Assembly: GCA_013792135.1 (NCBI GenBank)
Contig: VMSP01000121.1
Coordinates: forward strand, 1-64,000
From: Desulfocapsa sp.
GTDB taxonomy: Bacteria; Desulfobacterota; Desulfobulbia; Desulfobulbales; Desulfocapsaceae
DNA: 64,000 nucleotides
Reading direction: 5' to 3'
Shown in pieces: positions 48,994 through 60,270 of this stretch. Each line of letters opens with the position of its first letter. Within the stretch, counting starts at the first letter, position 1. Under the pieces are notes generated by a model. The model worked only from the letters and a program-made list of their open reading frames with translations. It searched no databases and was not told the origin of the DNA. Both the position numbers and the translations under genes were made by a program.

Positions 48994-50829
48994 CTACTTA
49001 CAGGGAAGAGTGACAACAACGGTTGTTCCCAGATCCGGTTCACTCTGAAAGGTCATGGTCCCGCCATGTTCCTCAATGATCTTCATGGACATGGCAAGCC
49101 CTAAGCCGGTACCTTCCGGTTTTGTGGTAAAATAAGGGTCAAAGATGCGAGACAGATCTTCTTTGTTCACGCCGCAGCCTGTATCTTTGACTGTAAAGAG
49201 AATATTCCTGCCCTGCTTCATGACTTGAATGTCCAATTGTCCACCCTGCTCCATGGCTTGGATGGAATTCAAGAAGAGATTAAGAAAAACCTGATTGAGC
49301 TTATCCTGATCGGCCGACAGCAAAGAAAGATTGTCTTCCATCAGGACTTTCACCATTACCCCCATTGATTCCGCATCAATGCGGATGAGCGATACCGCTT
49401 TGTGCACCACCTCTTCGGGGCGAATATTGTCTTTGTTTAATTTCTGGGGACGGGCATAATCGAGCAATTCACCGATACTGCGGTTCAAGCGCTCCACCTC
49501 CTGCACCAGGATGTCTGCCGTTTCCTGATCGCTGCTCTTTTCCTGGAATCTGGATTTCAGTAAAATAGCCAGCCCCTTGATGGAACTCAATGGGTTCCTC
49601 AGTTCATGGGCAACACCCGCAGCCATCTTGCCAAGGGCAGCCAACCGCTCACTACGGCGCAACTCCTCTTCCAGAGATTTCACCTGACTCAGATCCTGAA
49701 TGAGGAGCATAACACCGGCGGAAGTACCGTCACTATCAACAACAGACCGGCTGTGCAGCTGAAGGGTTCGCATCTCCCCCTTGACATCGGTCAGAAGAAT
49801 CTCCTTTTGCACTGGGCCGGCAGTCGCTATTTGCTGATCATCAAGGGCCTGTGCCAGTGCAGGTGCCAATACACTTTCAGGTACAGCACCCACCACCTCA
49901 TTCTCAACCACCGAAGCCATCTGTTCAGCAAACTGATTGCAGAGAAGAATCTTTCCCTCGCTATCGGTGACAATCAATCCTACCGGTAGAGAAGAAATAA
50001 GGATATCACGAAAGGCCTTGATTCGGCTCAATCTACTCTGTGATCCCTTTAGCCCTTCAAGGGTCAATAGAGACAGCCAGCCACCGACTCCAACCAGGAG
50101 GAGGACAACGGAAAGAATCACAATCTGGAGAAGCTGCTGTCTGACCGCCCTGTTAAATTGCTCCAGATCAAGCTCCACCAAAATAATATATTTTTGTTGA
50201 CTCACCCGTTCCAACTCGTCAATCCATTCCGGGGGAAATAAATGATGTCTCATCATTCGCCCCATCATTCCCTGGCCACCACGTTTCGATCCATCCATTG
50301 GCGGCCCACCCTGTAACCCTATTGGCCTTTGGCCAATAGGAACAAAAAGAGCTGCTACCTGAAAGGCTGTGGAATTATCACGTCCACCGATACGATAACG
50401 AAATCTGCCCTGATCATGACTTTTCTGATCAATTGAGCCAATAAACTCAAGAGTCTCTTTATCGATACGAGTATCGACCTCTGCAGAAGCCGAAGTGGCA
50501 ACGATCTTTCCCGAAGAATCGACCAGGGCCAGAAAATGCACACCCGGATGTTCAGCAGCACGACCCAGGATTTCCTGCACATTTTCCGACCATTGCCACA
50601 CAGGCACCAGACCTTCCCTTGCGCCATCGAGAAATGAGGCCCGGGCGCCGGAGGTCACAAAGCGAATAAGGGTCATTCCACGCTCAAGCAGGACATCGGT
50701 CATCAGCCTTTTTTCACGCTGGTAATTATTGACAGCAAAGACCCCGATGATCAACGACAGTAAAGCACAGGCAGCAGCCAACACCCACGGGGAAACCAGG
50801 GCAAGACGCTGTCCTTTCATAAAACGCAT
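48994..50829 (-). CDS. Sensor histidine kinase (periplasmic sensor, PAS, HisKA, HATPase; ZraS/AtoS type)
   Basis: LAALGKMAAGVAHELRNPLSSIKGLAILLKSRF; GTGLGLAMSMKIIEEHGGTMTFQSEPDLGTT. Confidence 0.92.
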   Translation of the reverse strand: MRFMKGQRLALVSPWVLAAACALLSLIIGVFAVNNYQREKRLMTDVLLERGMTLIRFVTSGARASFLDGAREGLVPVWQWSENVQEILGRAAEHPGVHFLALVDSSGKIVATSASAEVDTRIDKETLEFIGSIDQKSHDQGRFRYRIGGRDNSTAFQVAALFVPIGQRPIGLQGGPPMDGSKRGGQGMMGRMMRHHLFPPEWIDELERVSQQKYIILVELDLEQFNRAVRQQLLQIVILSVVLLLVGVGGWLSLLTLEGLKGSQSRLSRIKAFRDILISSLPVGLIVTDSEGKILLCNQFAEQMASVVENEVVGAVPESVLAPALAQALDDQQIATAGPVQKEILLTDVKGEMRTLQLHSRSVVDSDGTSAGVMLLIQDLSQVKSLEEELRRSERLAALGKMAAGVAHELRNPLSSIKGLAILLKSRFQEKSSDQETADILVQEVERLNRSIGELLDYARPQKLNKDNIRPEEVVHKAVSLIRIDAESMGVMVKVLMEDNLSLLSADQDKLNQVFLNLFLNSIQAMEQGGQLDIQVMKQGRNILFTVKDTGCGVNKEDLSRIFDPYFTTKPEGTGLGLAMSMKIIEEHGGTMTFQSEPDLGTTVVVTLPCK

Positions 50830-52523
50830 CTTCGATCCCCGGGTGGATTGAGAATCTTCTGCACTAAAACCTTAGTAATAAGATAGGTGGGAACGATCCC
50901 CTCCAGCCCCAAAGAACCAGCGGCCAGGGTCTGTCCTCCATGCAGAGGATTATCCGAGGCATAGTAAGCATAACGAATCCGGATATGGGAAGAGATATGC
51001 CCTTGAATAACCGCGGCATTAATAGCACGCTGATAATGCCCCCCCTCCATTTCCAGCCCCACCGCCTTCCAGCTGGAGCTATAGAAACGCTCCAGGATAT
51101 CACGATTCTGCAGAGAGGTCCCGAGAACCGTCACCATCGGCCCCACATAGACCACCGCCTTCCCTTCAAAATCCTCAGCTCTCAAATCATTAGCCACAAT
51201 GTAGTTATGGGGCGTCCCTTCCATAACATGGGCTGTGGCCAGCATGATATCCCCCTTTTTCCCGGGCAGGATACCCGCCTTGCCCATTATGGAAATTGAC
51301 TCAATGCGAAAGATGATCGTTTCTTCTTCGAAATGACAGGGACACAACAGTTCATCCATAACGTCAAAGGCCTGGGTGCCAAAGGCATAATCCATGACCA
51401 CAATCACCGGCTTTTCTTTCTGGAGATAATCAGGGTCAATGGACAGATCAGGATGGAGGCTGTTACTATCAATTGTTGCCGCATCAATGATCATGACATC
51501 AATATTCGACCCTGAAAGATCAGGCAGGAAGGAAAATCCATATTGCTGAGCTAAGGTGTCCACCTCTTCTTCCTTTCCCTTCAGGGTGGGGATCATATCA
51601 TAAAGACTGGCGGGAATACTCTCTCCCATTTTCCTCAAGGCTCCAGCGCCATACAAGACATTTTTCACCGAATGCATATTGGCGCTGATGATATGGAGAG
51701 GACGCTCATGAAGCCCCCGTTCATAAATATGGTTTTTCACCGCCTGCGCCCAAGCTGTTGCATATTGATGATGTCCGATCATATCTTGTAGTGACGGAGT
51801 GAAATAAATGGTCAGATGCTCATCAGCTGATTTATGTTCACTGATAATACGTTCTCCCATCGCGTAAATAATAGAAAATAAACCATTATTATATCGCTGA
51901 CCATGATGTGTCTTATTCATACTCTCATAGGTTGCCCGCGTCTCTTTATAGGTACGGCCAAGGATAATCGAAAGATTCCAGATGGCCTGATCCAGGACCG
52001 CCCCCTCAAGCACCAATTCTCCTTGCGCGGCCTTGCCCAGATCATGCCATTCGGAACAGGTTCCTCCTTCCTTATCGCAGATCTGCTGCTGGATCTTCTG
52101 GGCCTCTATATTCAAAAAAGTGATATGAGTCAGGATATCGTACACTTCGGTCAGACCCTTGGTAATGACAAAACAGATCTCCTTTTCAGAGACGACATAG
52201 GATAACCGCCGACGTTTCAAGGGAATGACCTGTTCAAACGAGGTATTCTGAAAGTCCTCATGGCCGGTGAGGATAATGCGATTGCAATTTTCGATCCCCT
52301 TTGGCATCCTGTCAATCACATACTCAAGTCCCTGCAGCTCCACAACGCGAAGATCGCTCATGGACCCATAAATCTCCGGAGAAAACAGTTTTAATGATTC
52401 CGCCAGTTTTTCTCCGGTTTTACCAGAAGGTTTATAGTTACCCCGCAAGGTCAGGGCATCAGCCAGGGTTTTAAAAGTGTGAATGGCAAGACGTGCTTTT
52501 TGTGATTTTGTAAGATCCTGCAT
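50817..52523 (-). CDS. Uncharacterised 568-aa protein with nucleoside-phosphorylase-like C-terminal motif
   Basis: Continuous ORF; YVGPMVTVLGTSLQNRDILERFYSSSWKAVGLEMEGGHYQRAINAA; 13-bp overlap with the downstream kinase start. Confidence 0.7.
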   Translation of the reverse strand: MQDLTKSQKARLAIHTFKTLADALTLRGNYKPSGKTGEKLAESLKLFSPEIYGSMSDLRVVELQGLEYVIDRMPKGIENCNRIILTGHEDFQNTSFEQVIPLKRRRLSYVVSEKEICFVITKGLTEVYDILTHITFLNIEAQKIQQQICDKEGGTCSEWHDLGKAAQGELVLEGAVLDQAIWNLSIILGRTYKETRATYESMNKTHHGQRYNNGLFSIIYAMGERIISEHKSADEHLTIYFTPSLQDMIGHHQYATAWAQAVKNHIYERGLHERPLHIISANMHSVKNVLYGAGALRKMGESIPASLYDMIPTLKGKEEEVDTLAQQYGFSFLPDLSGSNIDVMIIDAATIDSNSLHPDLSIDPDYLQKEKPVIVVMDYAFGTQAFDVMDELLCPCHFEEETIIFRIESISIMGKAGILPGKKGDIMLATAHVMEGTPHNYIVANDLRAEDFEGKAVVYVGPMVTVLGTSLQNRDILERFYSSSWKAVGLEMEGGHYQRAINAAVIQGHISSHIRIRYAYYASDNPLHGGQTLAAGSLGLEGIVPTYLITKVLVQKILNPPGDRRCVL

Positions 52524-52699
52524 GACAAACTCCTCTTTCCCTTGATAGGGGAATCCTGATAAGGGAAAACCGTAAAAATGATACTATACCCCTAACAGCA
52601 TTGGAGAAGCAAGAAGAGAGCTGACTGATGAGAAAAAAGAGAATAGCAATGACAAGAAGACAAAAACAGCTCCACAACCTCAGTTAATTAATCGTGGAC

Positions 52700-53131
52700 T
52701 TACCCTTTTTTAAACGCCAGGCCAAAACTGTTCAGACCTAGAAGGCCAGTGGCATCGCCGCCGAAGAGATCCAAGAAACTGCTGTCTGCCAAGTTACAGC
52801 GAAACCCTTGGCAGGAAAGGGGACGATAGTGGTAGATTTTGCAGTAGTATAATCCATTGCGGCACTGAAGGAAAACGCAGCCCTTATCATCGGGATGGAT
52901 CATGTAGACCTTGCCCTTTTCTTTGTTTTCTTCGACAAGCTGGCTCAGAGGTTTTTCCCGAAGTTGACGCAGAGTGGCATCAATTCCGACATAGCCCCCC
53001 ATCTTTTTTATAAATTCCACCTCATCCCCATGGAGCAGTACTTTTTTGTATCGTTTGCAACAGGTTCCACATTGACGGCATTCCGGGAAGATGGTTTTAA
53101 GGGTGGTATTGTCGAGGTTTGGTATGTTCAT
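52700..53131 (-). CDS. YkgJ-family cysteine cluster protein
   Basis: FPECRQCGTCCKRYKKVLL…CVFLQ…YYCKIYHYRPLSCQGFRCNL. Confidence 0.82.
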   Translation of the reverse strand: MNIPNLDNTTLKTIFPECRQCGTCCKRYKKVLLHGDEVEFIKKMGGYVGIDATLRQLREKPLSQLVEENKEKGKVYMIHPDDKGCVFLQCRNGLYYCKIYHYRPLSCQGFRCNLADSSFLDLFGGDATGLLGLNSFGLAFKKG

Positions 53132-53165
53132 GATGTTTTAGACTTTATTATGCAAACTCAGCACA

Positions 53166-54194
53166 TTAAATGGTCCAATATTTTCGTAAAGGATGATCAA
53201 CCAGGATCTTCTCAGCTCGAGGGACTGACAGGATACCTGGTCTGTCAAAATCTTTTTGGAGCATGGCGTCAATAGTCGCTATTACTGATTTTTCCAAGGA
53301 CACAGAGTTATAACCTCCCTCCATGACATAAAGCAGGCGATTGTTGCAACTCTCGAAGGCGTATCGCCGAAGAAGATGAGTCACCGTGGCATACCACTGG
53401 GTGCTCAAAAGTATTCCGCTGATCGAGTCATCGACATGAGCATCATAACCAGCGGACACCAGGATAAACTGAGGCAAGTATTGCTCTACCAGGCCCTGAA
53501 GCAAACGACCGAGAAGATAGGTATATTCTTTGTCACCAAACTGAGGATGGACAGGGAGATTTACCGTATATCCAACTCCCGCCTCCGTCCCTATCTCATC
53601 CGCGTCACCAGTGAAAGGAAAGATTCCCTTCTGGTGAATGGAAAATACAAGAACCTCGTTGGTGTCATAAAATATATCCTGAGTGCCATTGGCATGATGG
53701 ACATCAAAATCCAGAATAAGAATGCGCTTTAGGCCGTAGTTTCGGCGAAGATATTCTGCGGTAATCGCAACATTGTTGAAAATACAAAAGCCCATTCCCC
53801 TCCCTGCTGACGCATGATGACCAGGAGGGCGAACAAGCGAAAAACCGTAATCCAGCTCACCTTCCATGATACGCTCTGCCAGGGCAAGGCAGCCACCTGC
53901 CGCCAACTTGGCCGTAGGAAGAGAGTCTTCCATCAGGTAGGTGTCACGGTCGTATGAGAAGGGATCAGATTTTACGGCATGTTCGCGGAGTTGTTCCACA
54001 TAAAACAATGAGTGCACCATACTGATTTCAGTACTGGTTGCCTCCCGCGGCGAGATATGACATGTATTCTTGTTGTATTTTTCCTGCTGCAAGTGCAGAT
54101 AGAGACTGCGTAACCGGTCAGGATTTTCCAGCGATGGATTGGCAATCGCATGGTGCAGATATCTGCTGTCAAAAACCAGACCGAGCCTACTCAT
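53166..54194 (-). CDS. Histone deacetylase / acetylpolyamine amidohydrolase family protein
   Basis: LVRPPGHHASAGRGMGFCIFNNVAITAEYL, ILILDFDVHHANGTQDIFY, FILVSAGYDAHVDD. Confidence 0.95.
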   Translation of the reverse strand: MSRLGLVFDSRYLHHAIANPSLENPDRLRSLYLHLQQEKYNKNTCHISPREATSTEISMVHSLFYVEQLREHAVKSDPFSYDRDTYLMEDSLPTAKLAAGGCLALAERIMEGELDYGFSLVRPPGHHASAGRGMGFCIFNNVAITAEYLRRNYGLKRILILDFDVHHANGTQDIFYDTNEVLVFSIHQKGIFPFTGDADEIGTEAGVGYTVNLPVHPQFGDKEYTYLLGRLLQGLVEQYLPQFILVSAGYDAHVDDSISGILLSTQWYATVTHLLRRYAFESCNNRLLYVMEGGYNSVSLEKSVIATIDAMLQKDFDRPGILSVPRAEKILVDHPLRKYWTI

Positions 54195-54753
54195 AATGAA
54201 ATTGATAAATGGGATGTGCTTGGTAGTGCTCGGCGGTCAGTCGGCAGAGATGCCCTGTCCTTTTTTTCTGCTGATCGTCATAGACCAGTGATTCAATTAG
54301 TTCAAAACCAAGTTTTTGCAGACATCGCTGCTGAGCAGTGTTGTTGATGTCTGTATGCATCTCAACTGCCTCCACCGGAAGCTGCTCAAAGATATACATA
54401 ATGAGGAATTTCTGAATCTCAGTACCATACCCCCTACCCCGTTCTTCGGGGATGGCTACTTTCAGGGCCATGGAGACGGTATTTCGTCTTCCTGGGGAGT
54501 GCCAGTAATGGGCCGTACCAATGGGACGCCCATCTTCTTTTAACTCCACCAGAAACATCTTCTCCCTGTCACTCCAGAAGACACTGGAATGAATCTGCTG
54601 ACGCATCTGCTCTGCATCGTGTTTTCCTAGGCTCAGATATTCACCGCAGGCCTTTTCCGATTGGCTCCAGGCGACAATAAGGGCTATATCAATTTCCTGA
54701 ATTTTTCTCAAGACTAACCTGCGGGTAAACAGCCTGTCACCATAAAGACTCAT
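54187..54753 (-). CDS. GNAT family N-acetyltransferase
   Basis: LFTRRLVLRKIQEIDI…VAIPEERGRGYGTEIQKFL…INNTAQQRCLQKLGFE. Confidence 0.85.
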   Translation of the reverse strand: MSLYGDRLFTRRLVLRKIQEIDIALIVAWSQSEKACGEYLSLGKHDAEQMRQQIHSSVFWSDREKMFLVELKEDGRPIGTAHYWHSPGRRNTVSMALKVAIPEERGRGYGTEIQKFLIMYIFEQLPVEAVEMHTDINNTAQQRCLQKLGFELIESLVYDDQQKKRTGHLCRLTAEHYQAHPIYQFHYE

Positions 54754-54864
54754 ATTCCCTCAAAATTGGTTACGGCGCCAAACCCTATAAAAGAGGTAAA
54801 GCGCCGCAACTTTCTCCTTATGCCTATTACGGCATTCAAAATTTACAATTACATACAAAATTCC

Positions 54865-57800
54865 TTACATTTCACTGACGGCCTTATTCAGCTCGGTACT
54901 TGAGGCCTTAAGCCTGTTCAGTGCCTCGATGGTACCATCAATGGAGAAATTGACAGCCTTGGTAGATTCCTTATTCTCGCGGGAAGAGCTGACGACGCTG
55001 CCGAGTTGCACCTTGACGGCCTGTCCATTCTCACTGAGGATATCCGCCTTCTTGTCCAGTGCATCAACAGAACTGGAGATAGTGACAATACCCGTGGATA
55101 TTTTTTCCATGGAATCAAGGGCTGTCTTGATGACTTCACTGCCGTCTCCAAGCATTTTCATGCCGTCCTTCATGGCGACAATGGTCTCTTTGGACTCGGA
55201 CTCCACTTTTTTGACTATATTGGCAATATCCACTGCTGATTTGGATGATTTTTCCGCAAGTTTACGGACCTCATCGGCAACCACGGCAAAGCCTCGGCCG
55301 GCATCTCCTGCCCGGGCTGCTTCAATGGCGGCATTAAAGGCCAGAAGATTGGTCTGAGAAGCAATCTCTTTAATGATATCAACAAATCCCCCGATTTTTT
55401 CAAGCTGACTTACCAGGTTAGCAACCATCTGATTCGAGCTGCCCATGGATTCATTGATGGCCAGCATCTTTTTGCTTGCATCTGCACCTGCCTTCTTCCC
55501 CTGCTCAGCATCTCCGGCAACACCGGCTGCCATCTCACTGGATTGAGTGGTGAGCTCCACCATCTCTTTGGCAAAGTTGAGCATACCGTCGACCGTAAAG
55601 GATGCCTCGCTCAGCAAATTGACCTCCCGTTCGATAAGCTGTTTCATGGCGTCAATGGAGTGATTGGCCTCACTCATTTTCAGCAAAGAGTCGGAGACCA
55701 GAGATTCCACCTCGGATGAGGCCTCATTGATCAACCGCCCCACTGCTGCTTCCGAGGTCACGTCCACCATGTACTCCAACCCACCCTTTATATTGCCCTT
55801 GGCATCTTTAATAGAAACACTGGTAACCTTGATCGGGATCCCCTTACCATTAATATGGGCGGTGGTCTGTTCCGAGATCGTGGTGTTGCCGCGGATGGCC
55901 CGCTGGATTCCACAGTTTTCAGTTTTACAGTGATCCTTGCCGAAAAGATCCCAGCACTTTTTTCCCAGAGCATCTTCCACGGACATTCCGGCCATAGCTG
56001 CACCGGCAGGGTTGATATAGGTAACGACGAAATTCAGATCGACGGCATGAATGGGATTGGGGATAACATTAAGATTTTCAATCTTCTCGTTGGCCTCCTG
56101 CCGCTGCCTGGCCTCTGCTGTGATATCAAGGACAAATTCCAACGCCCCTTTGATATTGCCCTTGGCATCTTTGATCGGAGCCCCGGTATACTTGATGGGG
56201 ATGATCGCCCCGTCCTGAGGTCTGGCAATGGTCTCTTCGCTGACGACTCTGTCTTCGCGCATGGCCCGTCCTACGGCACATTTTTCCGTCCGGCAGTGAG
56301 CTGTCTTGAAGAGATCATAGCATTTCTTACCAATTGCCTCATCAGGACTGAGTCCAACAACCCCTGCCCCTGCGGGATTCATAAAGGTGACGTTGAAATC
56401 CGTATCAATGGACATGATTGGCGTAGGAATGGCATTGAGATTTTCGATCTTCTCATCCGACGCCTGTTTCTGTTGCGCCTCTTCGGTGATGTTGAGGATA
56501 TATTCGAGGGCCCCCTTGATATTGCCCTTGGCGTCCTTAATGGGAGAACCTGTGTACCTGATGGGAATAATAACCCCTTCAGCAGGCCGGGCAATGGTCT
56601 GTTCGGTGACCACCGAGTCGGTCTTCATGGCCTTGGCACAGGCACACTTTTCCGTCTTGCAATGAGGAGTTTTAAAGAGATCATAACACTTCTTGCCCAC
56701 TACCTCGTCCGGGGTCATACCTGCGATACTCGCCCCCGCAGGATTCATGAAGGTGATGTTGAAATCGGTGTCAATGGCAAGAATCGGGGTGGGGATTGTG
56801 TTGAGATTATTGATCTTCTCATCCGCCGCCTGTTTCTGTTTCGCCTCTTCGGTGACATCAAGGATGTATTCCAGTGCTCCTTTGATATTACCCTTGGCAT
56901 CCTTGATCGGAGCACCGGTGTACTTAATGGGGATAATCACCCCTTCCGCAGGCCGGGCAATGGTATATTCGGTAACCACCGAGTCGGTCTTCATGGCTCG
57001 TGCACAGGCACACTTTTCCGTCTTACAATGGGGGGTTTTGAAAAGGTCATAGCACTTCTTGCCTACGACTTCGTCAGGAGTCATCCCGGCCACGGCTGCC
57101 CCGGCCGGATTCATGAAGGTGATAGTGAAATCGGTGTCAATGGCCAGAATCGGAGTGGGGATGGTATTGAGATTATTGATCTTCTCATCCGCCGCCTGTT
57201 TCTGTTTCGCCTCTTCGGTGATATCAAGGATATATTCGAGTGCGCCCTTGATATTACCCTTGGCGTCCTTGATGGGGGCACCGGTGTACCTGATGGGAAT
57301 GATCACTCCATCAGCAGGCCGGGCAATGGTCTGCTCAGTGACAACGGAGTCGGTCTTCATGGCTCGTGCACAGGCGCACTTTTCCGTCTTGCAATGGGGG
57401 GTTTTGAAAAGGTCATAACACTTCTTGCCTACGACTTCGTCAGGAGTTTTTCCAACCACGGATGCCCCTGCCGGGTTCATGAAGGTAATGGTAAACTTGT
57501 CGTCAATCTCCATGATGGGAGTAGGAATGACATTGAGATCAGTCTCCATCTGACGCAACCTGGCCTGGAGTTCTTTGGTCGACGTGATGTCACGCATGGT
57601 GACCAGCGTTCCACCTTTTTCCGCCAGCGGAGTTGCTTTGGAATGGTACCAGGAGACCTTCCCGTTATTGTTATACAGTACATCACCCTCGGCCATCTTT
57701 TTCAATCGTGTCGCCTTGTTTACTGGGCAGTCCTTGGTACCGCAGAGCTGTGTAAGACAACTCTCTTCGCAGGTGAACTTCCCGTCAATCTGGTTCGCCT

Positions 57801-57936
57801 TGAGATTAAACTCTTTGAGAAAGGCCTCATTTGCCCAGGTGATGCCCATATCGTCATTGACAAGATAGCTTGGTTCCGTCAACAGGGAAAAACAGGAATC
57901 TTCAATTGTTGTCGGGTTTGATGAAACACTGGACAT
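54865..57936 (-). CDS. Methyl-accepting chemotaxis protein with tandem Cys-rich PAS domains, no obvious TM
   Basis: Five NxIPTPI…FMNPAGA…[24 protein letters not shown] repeats, then MCP core [41 protein letters not shown]. Confidence 0.95.
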   Translation of the reverse strand: MSSVSSNPTTIEDSCFSLLTEPSYLVNDDMGITWANEAFLKEFNLKANQIDGKFTCEESCLTQLCGTKDCPVNKATRLKKMAEGDVLYNNNGKVSWYHSKATPLAEKGGTLVTMRDITSTKELQARLRQMETDLNVIPTPIMEIDDKFTITFMNPAGASVVGKTPDEVVGKKCYDLFKTPHCKTEKCACARAMKTDSVVTEQTIARPADGVIIPIRYTGAPIKDAKGNIKGALEYILDITEEAKQKQAADEKINNLNTIPTPILAIDTDFTITFMNPAGAAVAGMTPDEVVGKKCYDLFKTPHCKTEKCACARAMKTDSVVTEYTIARPAEGVIIPIKYTGAPIKDAKGNIKGALEYILDVTEEAKQKQAADEKINNLNTIPTPILAIDTDFNITFMNPAGASIAGMTPDEVVGKKCYDLFKTPHCKTEKCACAKAMKTDSVVTEQTIARPAEGVIIPIRYTGSPIKDAKGNIKGALEYILNITEEAQQKQASDEKIENLNAIPTPIMSIDTDFNVTFMNPAGAGVVGLSPDEAIGKKCYDLFKTAHCRTEKCAVGRAMREDRVVSEETIARPQDGAIIPIKYTGAPIKDAKGNIKGALEFVLDITAEARQRQEANEKIENLNVIPNPIHAVDLNFVVTYINPAGAAMAGMSVEDALGKKCWDLFGKDHCKTENCGIQRAIRGNTTISEQTTAHINGKGIPIKVTSVSIKDAKGNIKGGLEYMVDVTSEAAVGRLINEASSEVESLVSDSLLKMSEANHSIDAMKQLIEREVNLLSEASFTVDGMLNFAKEMVELTTQSSEMAAGVAGDAEQGKKAGADASKKMLAINESMGSSNQMVANLVSQLEKIGGFVDIIKEIASQTNLLAFNAAIEAARAGDAGRGFAVVADEVRKLAEKSSKSAVDIANIVKKVESESKETIVAMKDGMKMLGDGSEVIKTALDSMEKISTGIVTISSSVDALDKKADILSENGQAVKVQLGSVVSSSRENKESTKAVNFSIDGTIEALNRLKASSTELNKAVSEM
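56075..57535 (-). repeat. Tandem 366-bp intragenic repeat (PAS units), most conserved in the N-terminal copies
   Basis: Period visible from 56693/57059/57425 (same motif every 366 bp) and from the 122-aa protein repeat. Confidence 0.85.
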
Positions 57937-57939
57937 ACG

Positions 57940-59469
57940 TTACCCCCTTATTTCAATGTTAGTAAATGACTCTTCTATGAATTCAATCTCTTCGTCTTTC
58001 AAGGTCTGATTTGGAGATGATATATCCGATCGCAAGTGATTGTTGATCAGGTTGTGGGTATTGACAACCAGAACGTGTTCCGTGATTTGTTTTTCACCAA
58101 TAAATTCAATGAGACGGTCCAGAGTATCTCTCTTTGGTTGCAACTGAGCGTTTAATGATGGTGTTGGGTAATACTGCTCCTGCTTGTAAATAGTAGTGAT
58201 ACTATCCACCTGCAGTCCAATAACCTGCTTACCGTCACGGCAGATGATGAGTTTGAAGTTATTCCCCACATTTTTCTGTTGAGGGTAACCGTAAAACTGA
58301 CGAAGGTCGATCACCGGAATAATCTGTCCTCGCAAATTAAAAACTGCTGAGTCAAAACCCCTTACCGCAGGAATAGACATAAGCAGTTCGCGCTCTATAA
58401 TTTCCTGTATATCCCTGAGTTCTAGGGCAAAATTTTTACCAATGGAAAATATAAGGTAACAGTTCTCAGTGATCAGGTGCCTGGCCTTGGCCACAGCAGC
58501 TTTTTCATCCTCATCGACATCGGTATTGATTCGAGCCATGGATTTAAGGTGCTCGACTTGAGTGGCTATCAGGTTTTCAACGTCAAGGAGCATAATATTC
58601 CGATCAGGTTCAGGCTCATAAATACCGACTACGGACTGCTCACTTCTTGCAGGCATCAGGAGGATATCTTCATTGACCACTGTGAGAATCTCCAGAATTT
58701 CATCAATGACCATCCCAAAAATAAGAGAACCAGCAGACATGACCAGAATGCGGCTTAATTCACTCTCGCTTTCGCCAACCTTACCGCCATTAAGAAGAGC
58801 CCCGGCACTCATGATGGGAATGGTATGACCTCGCAATTGCAAGGCACCTTCCAGAGAGTCAGTCTTGAACGTGGGATCGATGTCAGTGAGAAAAGTTATT
58901 TCCCGAGAATTCTCCACCGGAATCCCATATTCATGACCATCTGCAGAAAAGATCACATACCTGGAATAGGTTCGAATCCGGGAGGCCTCGGTCTGGACCT
59001 TGGAATTTGCAGACTGAGAGACAAGCAGACTGCTATCACCAAAGATCCTGTTCAGATCAAGAACTTCAAGTGTACGTTGCTGATCTTTAAGAGTAATAAG
59101 GTCGGAGATAATATAATCGGTGGATTGCAGGGCTGGCTGAACAGGAATGATCAGCGATTCTTCTACACGTAGAACTTCTCTGATATCATCAACAAGGAGT
59201 CCGAATCGCTGACTGGCAAGCATGACTACCGCAATTTTGGCATCTTGGTCGTACGTGGTTGCGCCCAGTCCCAGCCGTTTTTTCAAGTTAATTATAGGAA
59301 TAACTGCATCACGGAGATGCATGATTCCCTCCAGAAAAGGGACACTGGCAGGTAAGGGTTGAATATTGCCGGTGATGGGCGTCGCCTCGGTGACACTTTC
59401 GGCGCCAATTGCTATTTCCAGCCCCTGTTCTCGATCGAGAATAAATGATGCAAAAAGTTGTTCCGCCAT
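57940..59469 (-). CDS. Triple CheW-domain protein
   Basis: Three successive CheW-like units: FLEGIMHLRDAVIPIINLKKRLGL; SLEGALQLRGHTIPIMSAGALL; GFDSAVFNLRGQIIPVIDLRQFYG. Confidence 0.88.
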   Translation of the reverse strand: MAEQLFASFILDREQGLEIAIGAESVTEATPITGNIQPLPASVPFLEGIMHLRDAVIPIINLKKRLGLGATTYDQDAKIAVVMLASQRFGLLVDDIREVLRVEESLIIPVQPALQSTDYIISDLITLKDQQRTLEVLDLNRIFGDSSLLVSQSANSKVQTEASRIRTYSRYVIFSADGHEYGIPVENSREITFLTDIDPTFKTDSLEGALQLRGHTIPIMSAGALLNGGKVGESESELSRILVMSAGSLIFGMVIDEILEILTVVNEDILLMPARSEQSVVGIYEPEPDRNIMLLDVENLIATQVEHLKSMARINTDVDEDEKAAVAKARHLITENCYLIFSIGKNFALELRDIQEIIERELLMSIPAVRGFDSAVFNLRGQIIPVIDLRQFYGYPQQKNVGNNFKLIICRDGKQVIGLQVDSITTIYKQEQYYPTPSLNAQLQPKRDTLDRLIEFIGEKQITEHVLVVNTHNLINNHLRSDISSPNQTLKDEEIEFIEESFTNIEIRG

Positions 59470-59622
59470 AATCGCCTTAAACTCCAGAGCTTAATTGAGA
59501 AATGGAATAACATATTTTTTTATCAATATGGCATAAAGCCCTGAACGAGTCTGTAGGGAAACTATGACATGTTGCCATAATTATTGAAGAGACGACTCTT
59601 TCAACAATCAGGGATAACTTTA

Positions 59623-60270
59623 TTAATCAAGGGAGGTCAGGCCGTGCAGAATGGCAAATTTCACCAGGGAAGGAGTGTCGTGCAAATCAAGTTTCTGCAT
59701 GATCCGGCTTCTATAGGTCTCCACAGTCTTGGGGGAGAGGGTAAGTCGTTGGGCGATATAGGCGCTGGTATTGCCCTCGACCACAAGCTGCAGCACCTGC
59801 CGTTCACGGTTACTTAAACTGGCAAGAGGTGAACTGCAAGAGGATAAATATTTCATTGCAATATCGGCATCTTGCAGGATTGCGCTCAGATAGCGTTTAT
59901 TGGAAAGGGCAGCTTTAATGGCACTGAGAAGCTCCTCGCCTATGGAATCCTTCAGCACATAGCCACAAGCGCCTGCTGCAAAGGCCCGATAGATATATTC
60001 TGCGGTGGAATGCATTGAAAGAATAACAACTTTGATCCGTGGCCACTGCTCTTTTATAAGCCGTGTGGCCTCAATACCATTGATATCGGGCATAGAGATA
60101 TCCATAATCACCACATCCGGCCGCCAGTTTTCAATCATGGACAGACATTCACGACCTGTTGCCGCCTCACCAACGACCTGAATAAAAGAACTCTGCTCAA
60201 GCAGAGCTCTAAGTCCTTCCCGGACAATAGCATGGTCATCCACCAGAGCCAGTCGCATAGGCATATTCAT
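59623..60270 (-). CDS. NarL/FixJ-type response regulator
   Basis: LALVDDHAIVREGLRALL, VVIMDISMPDINGIEATR, LSNRERQVLQLVVEGNTSAYIAQRLTLSPKTVETYRSRIMQKL. Confidence 0.95.
   Translation of the reverse strand: MNMPMRLALVDDHAIVREGLRALLEQSSFIQVVGEAATGRECLSMIENWRPDVVIMDISMPDINGIEATRLIKEQWPRIKVVILSMHSTAEYIYRAFAAGACGYVLKDSIGEELLSAIKAALSNKRYLSAILQDADIAMKYLSSCSSPLASLSNRERQVLQLVVEGNTSAYIAQRLTLSPKTVETYRSRIMQKLDLHDTPSLVKFAILHGLTSLD

Noticed and set aside
56075-57535. Regularly spaced repeats that could suggest a CRISPR or satellite
   Set aside because: The 366-bp unit is in-frame coding sequence for PAS domains; there are no short repeats with unique spacers.
55855-57921. 688-aa plus-strand ORF antisense to the MCP
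   Set aside because: It mirrors the 366-bp PAS repeats; the minus-strand frame encodes a clear MCP. A stop-free antisense frame is expected from repeated codon patterns.
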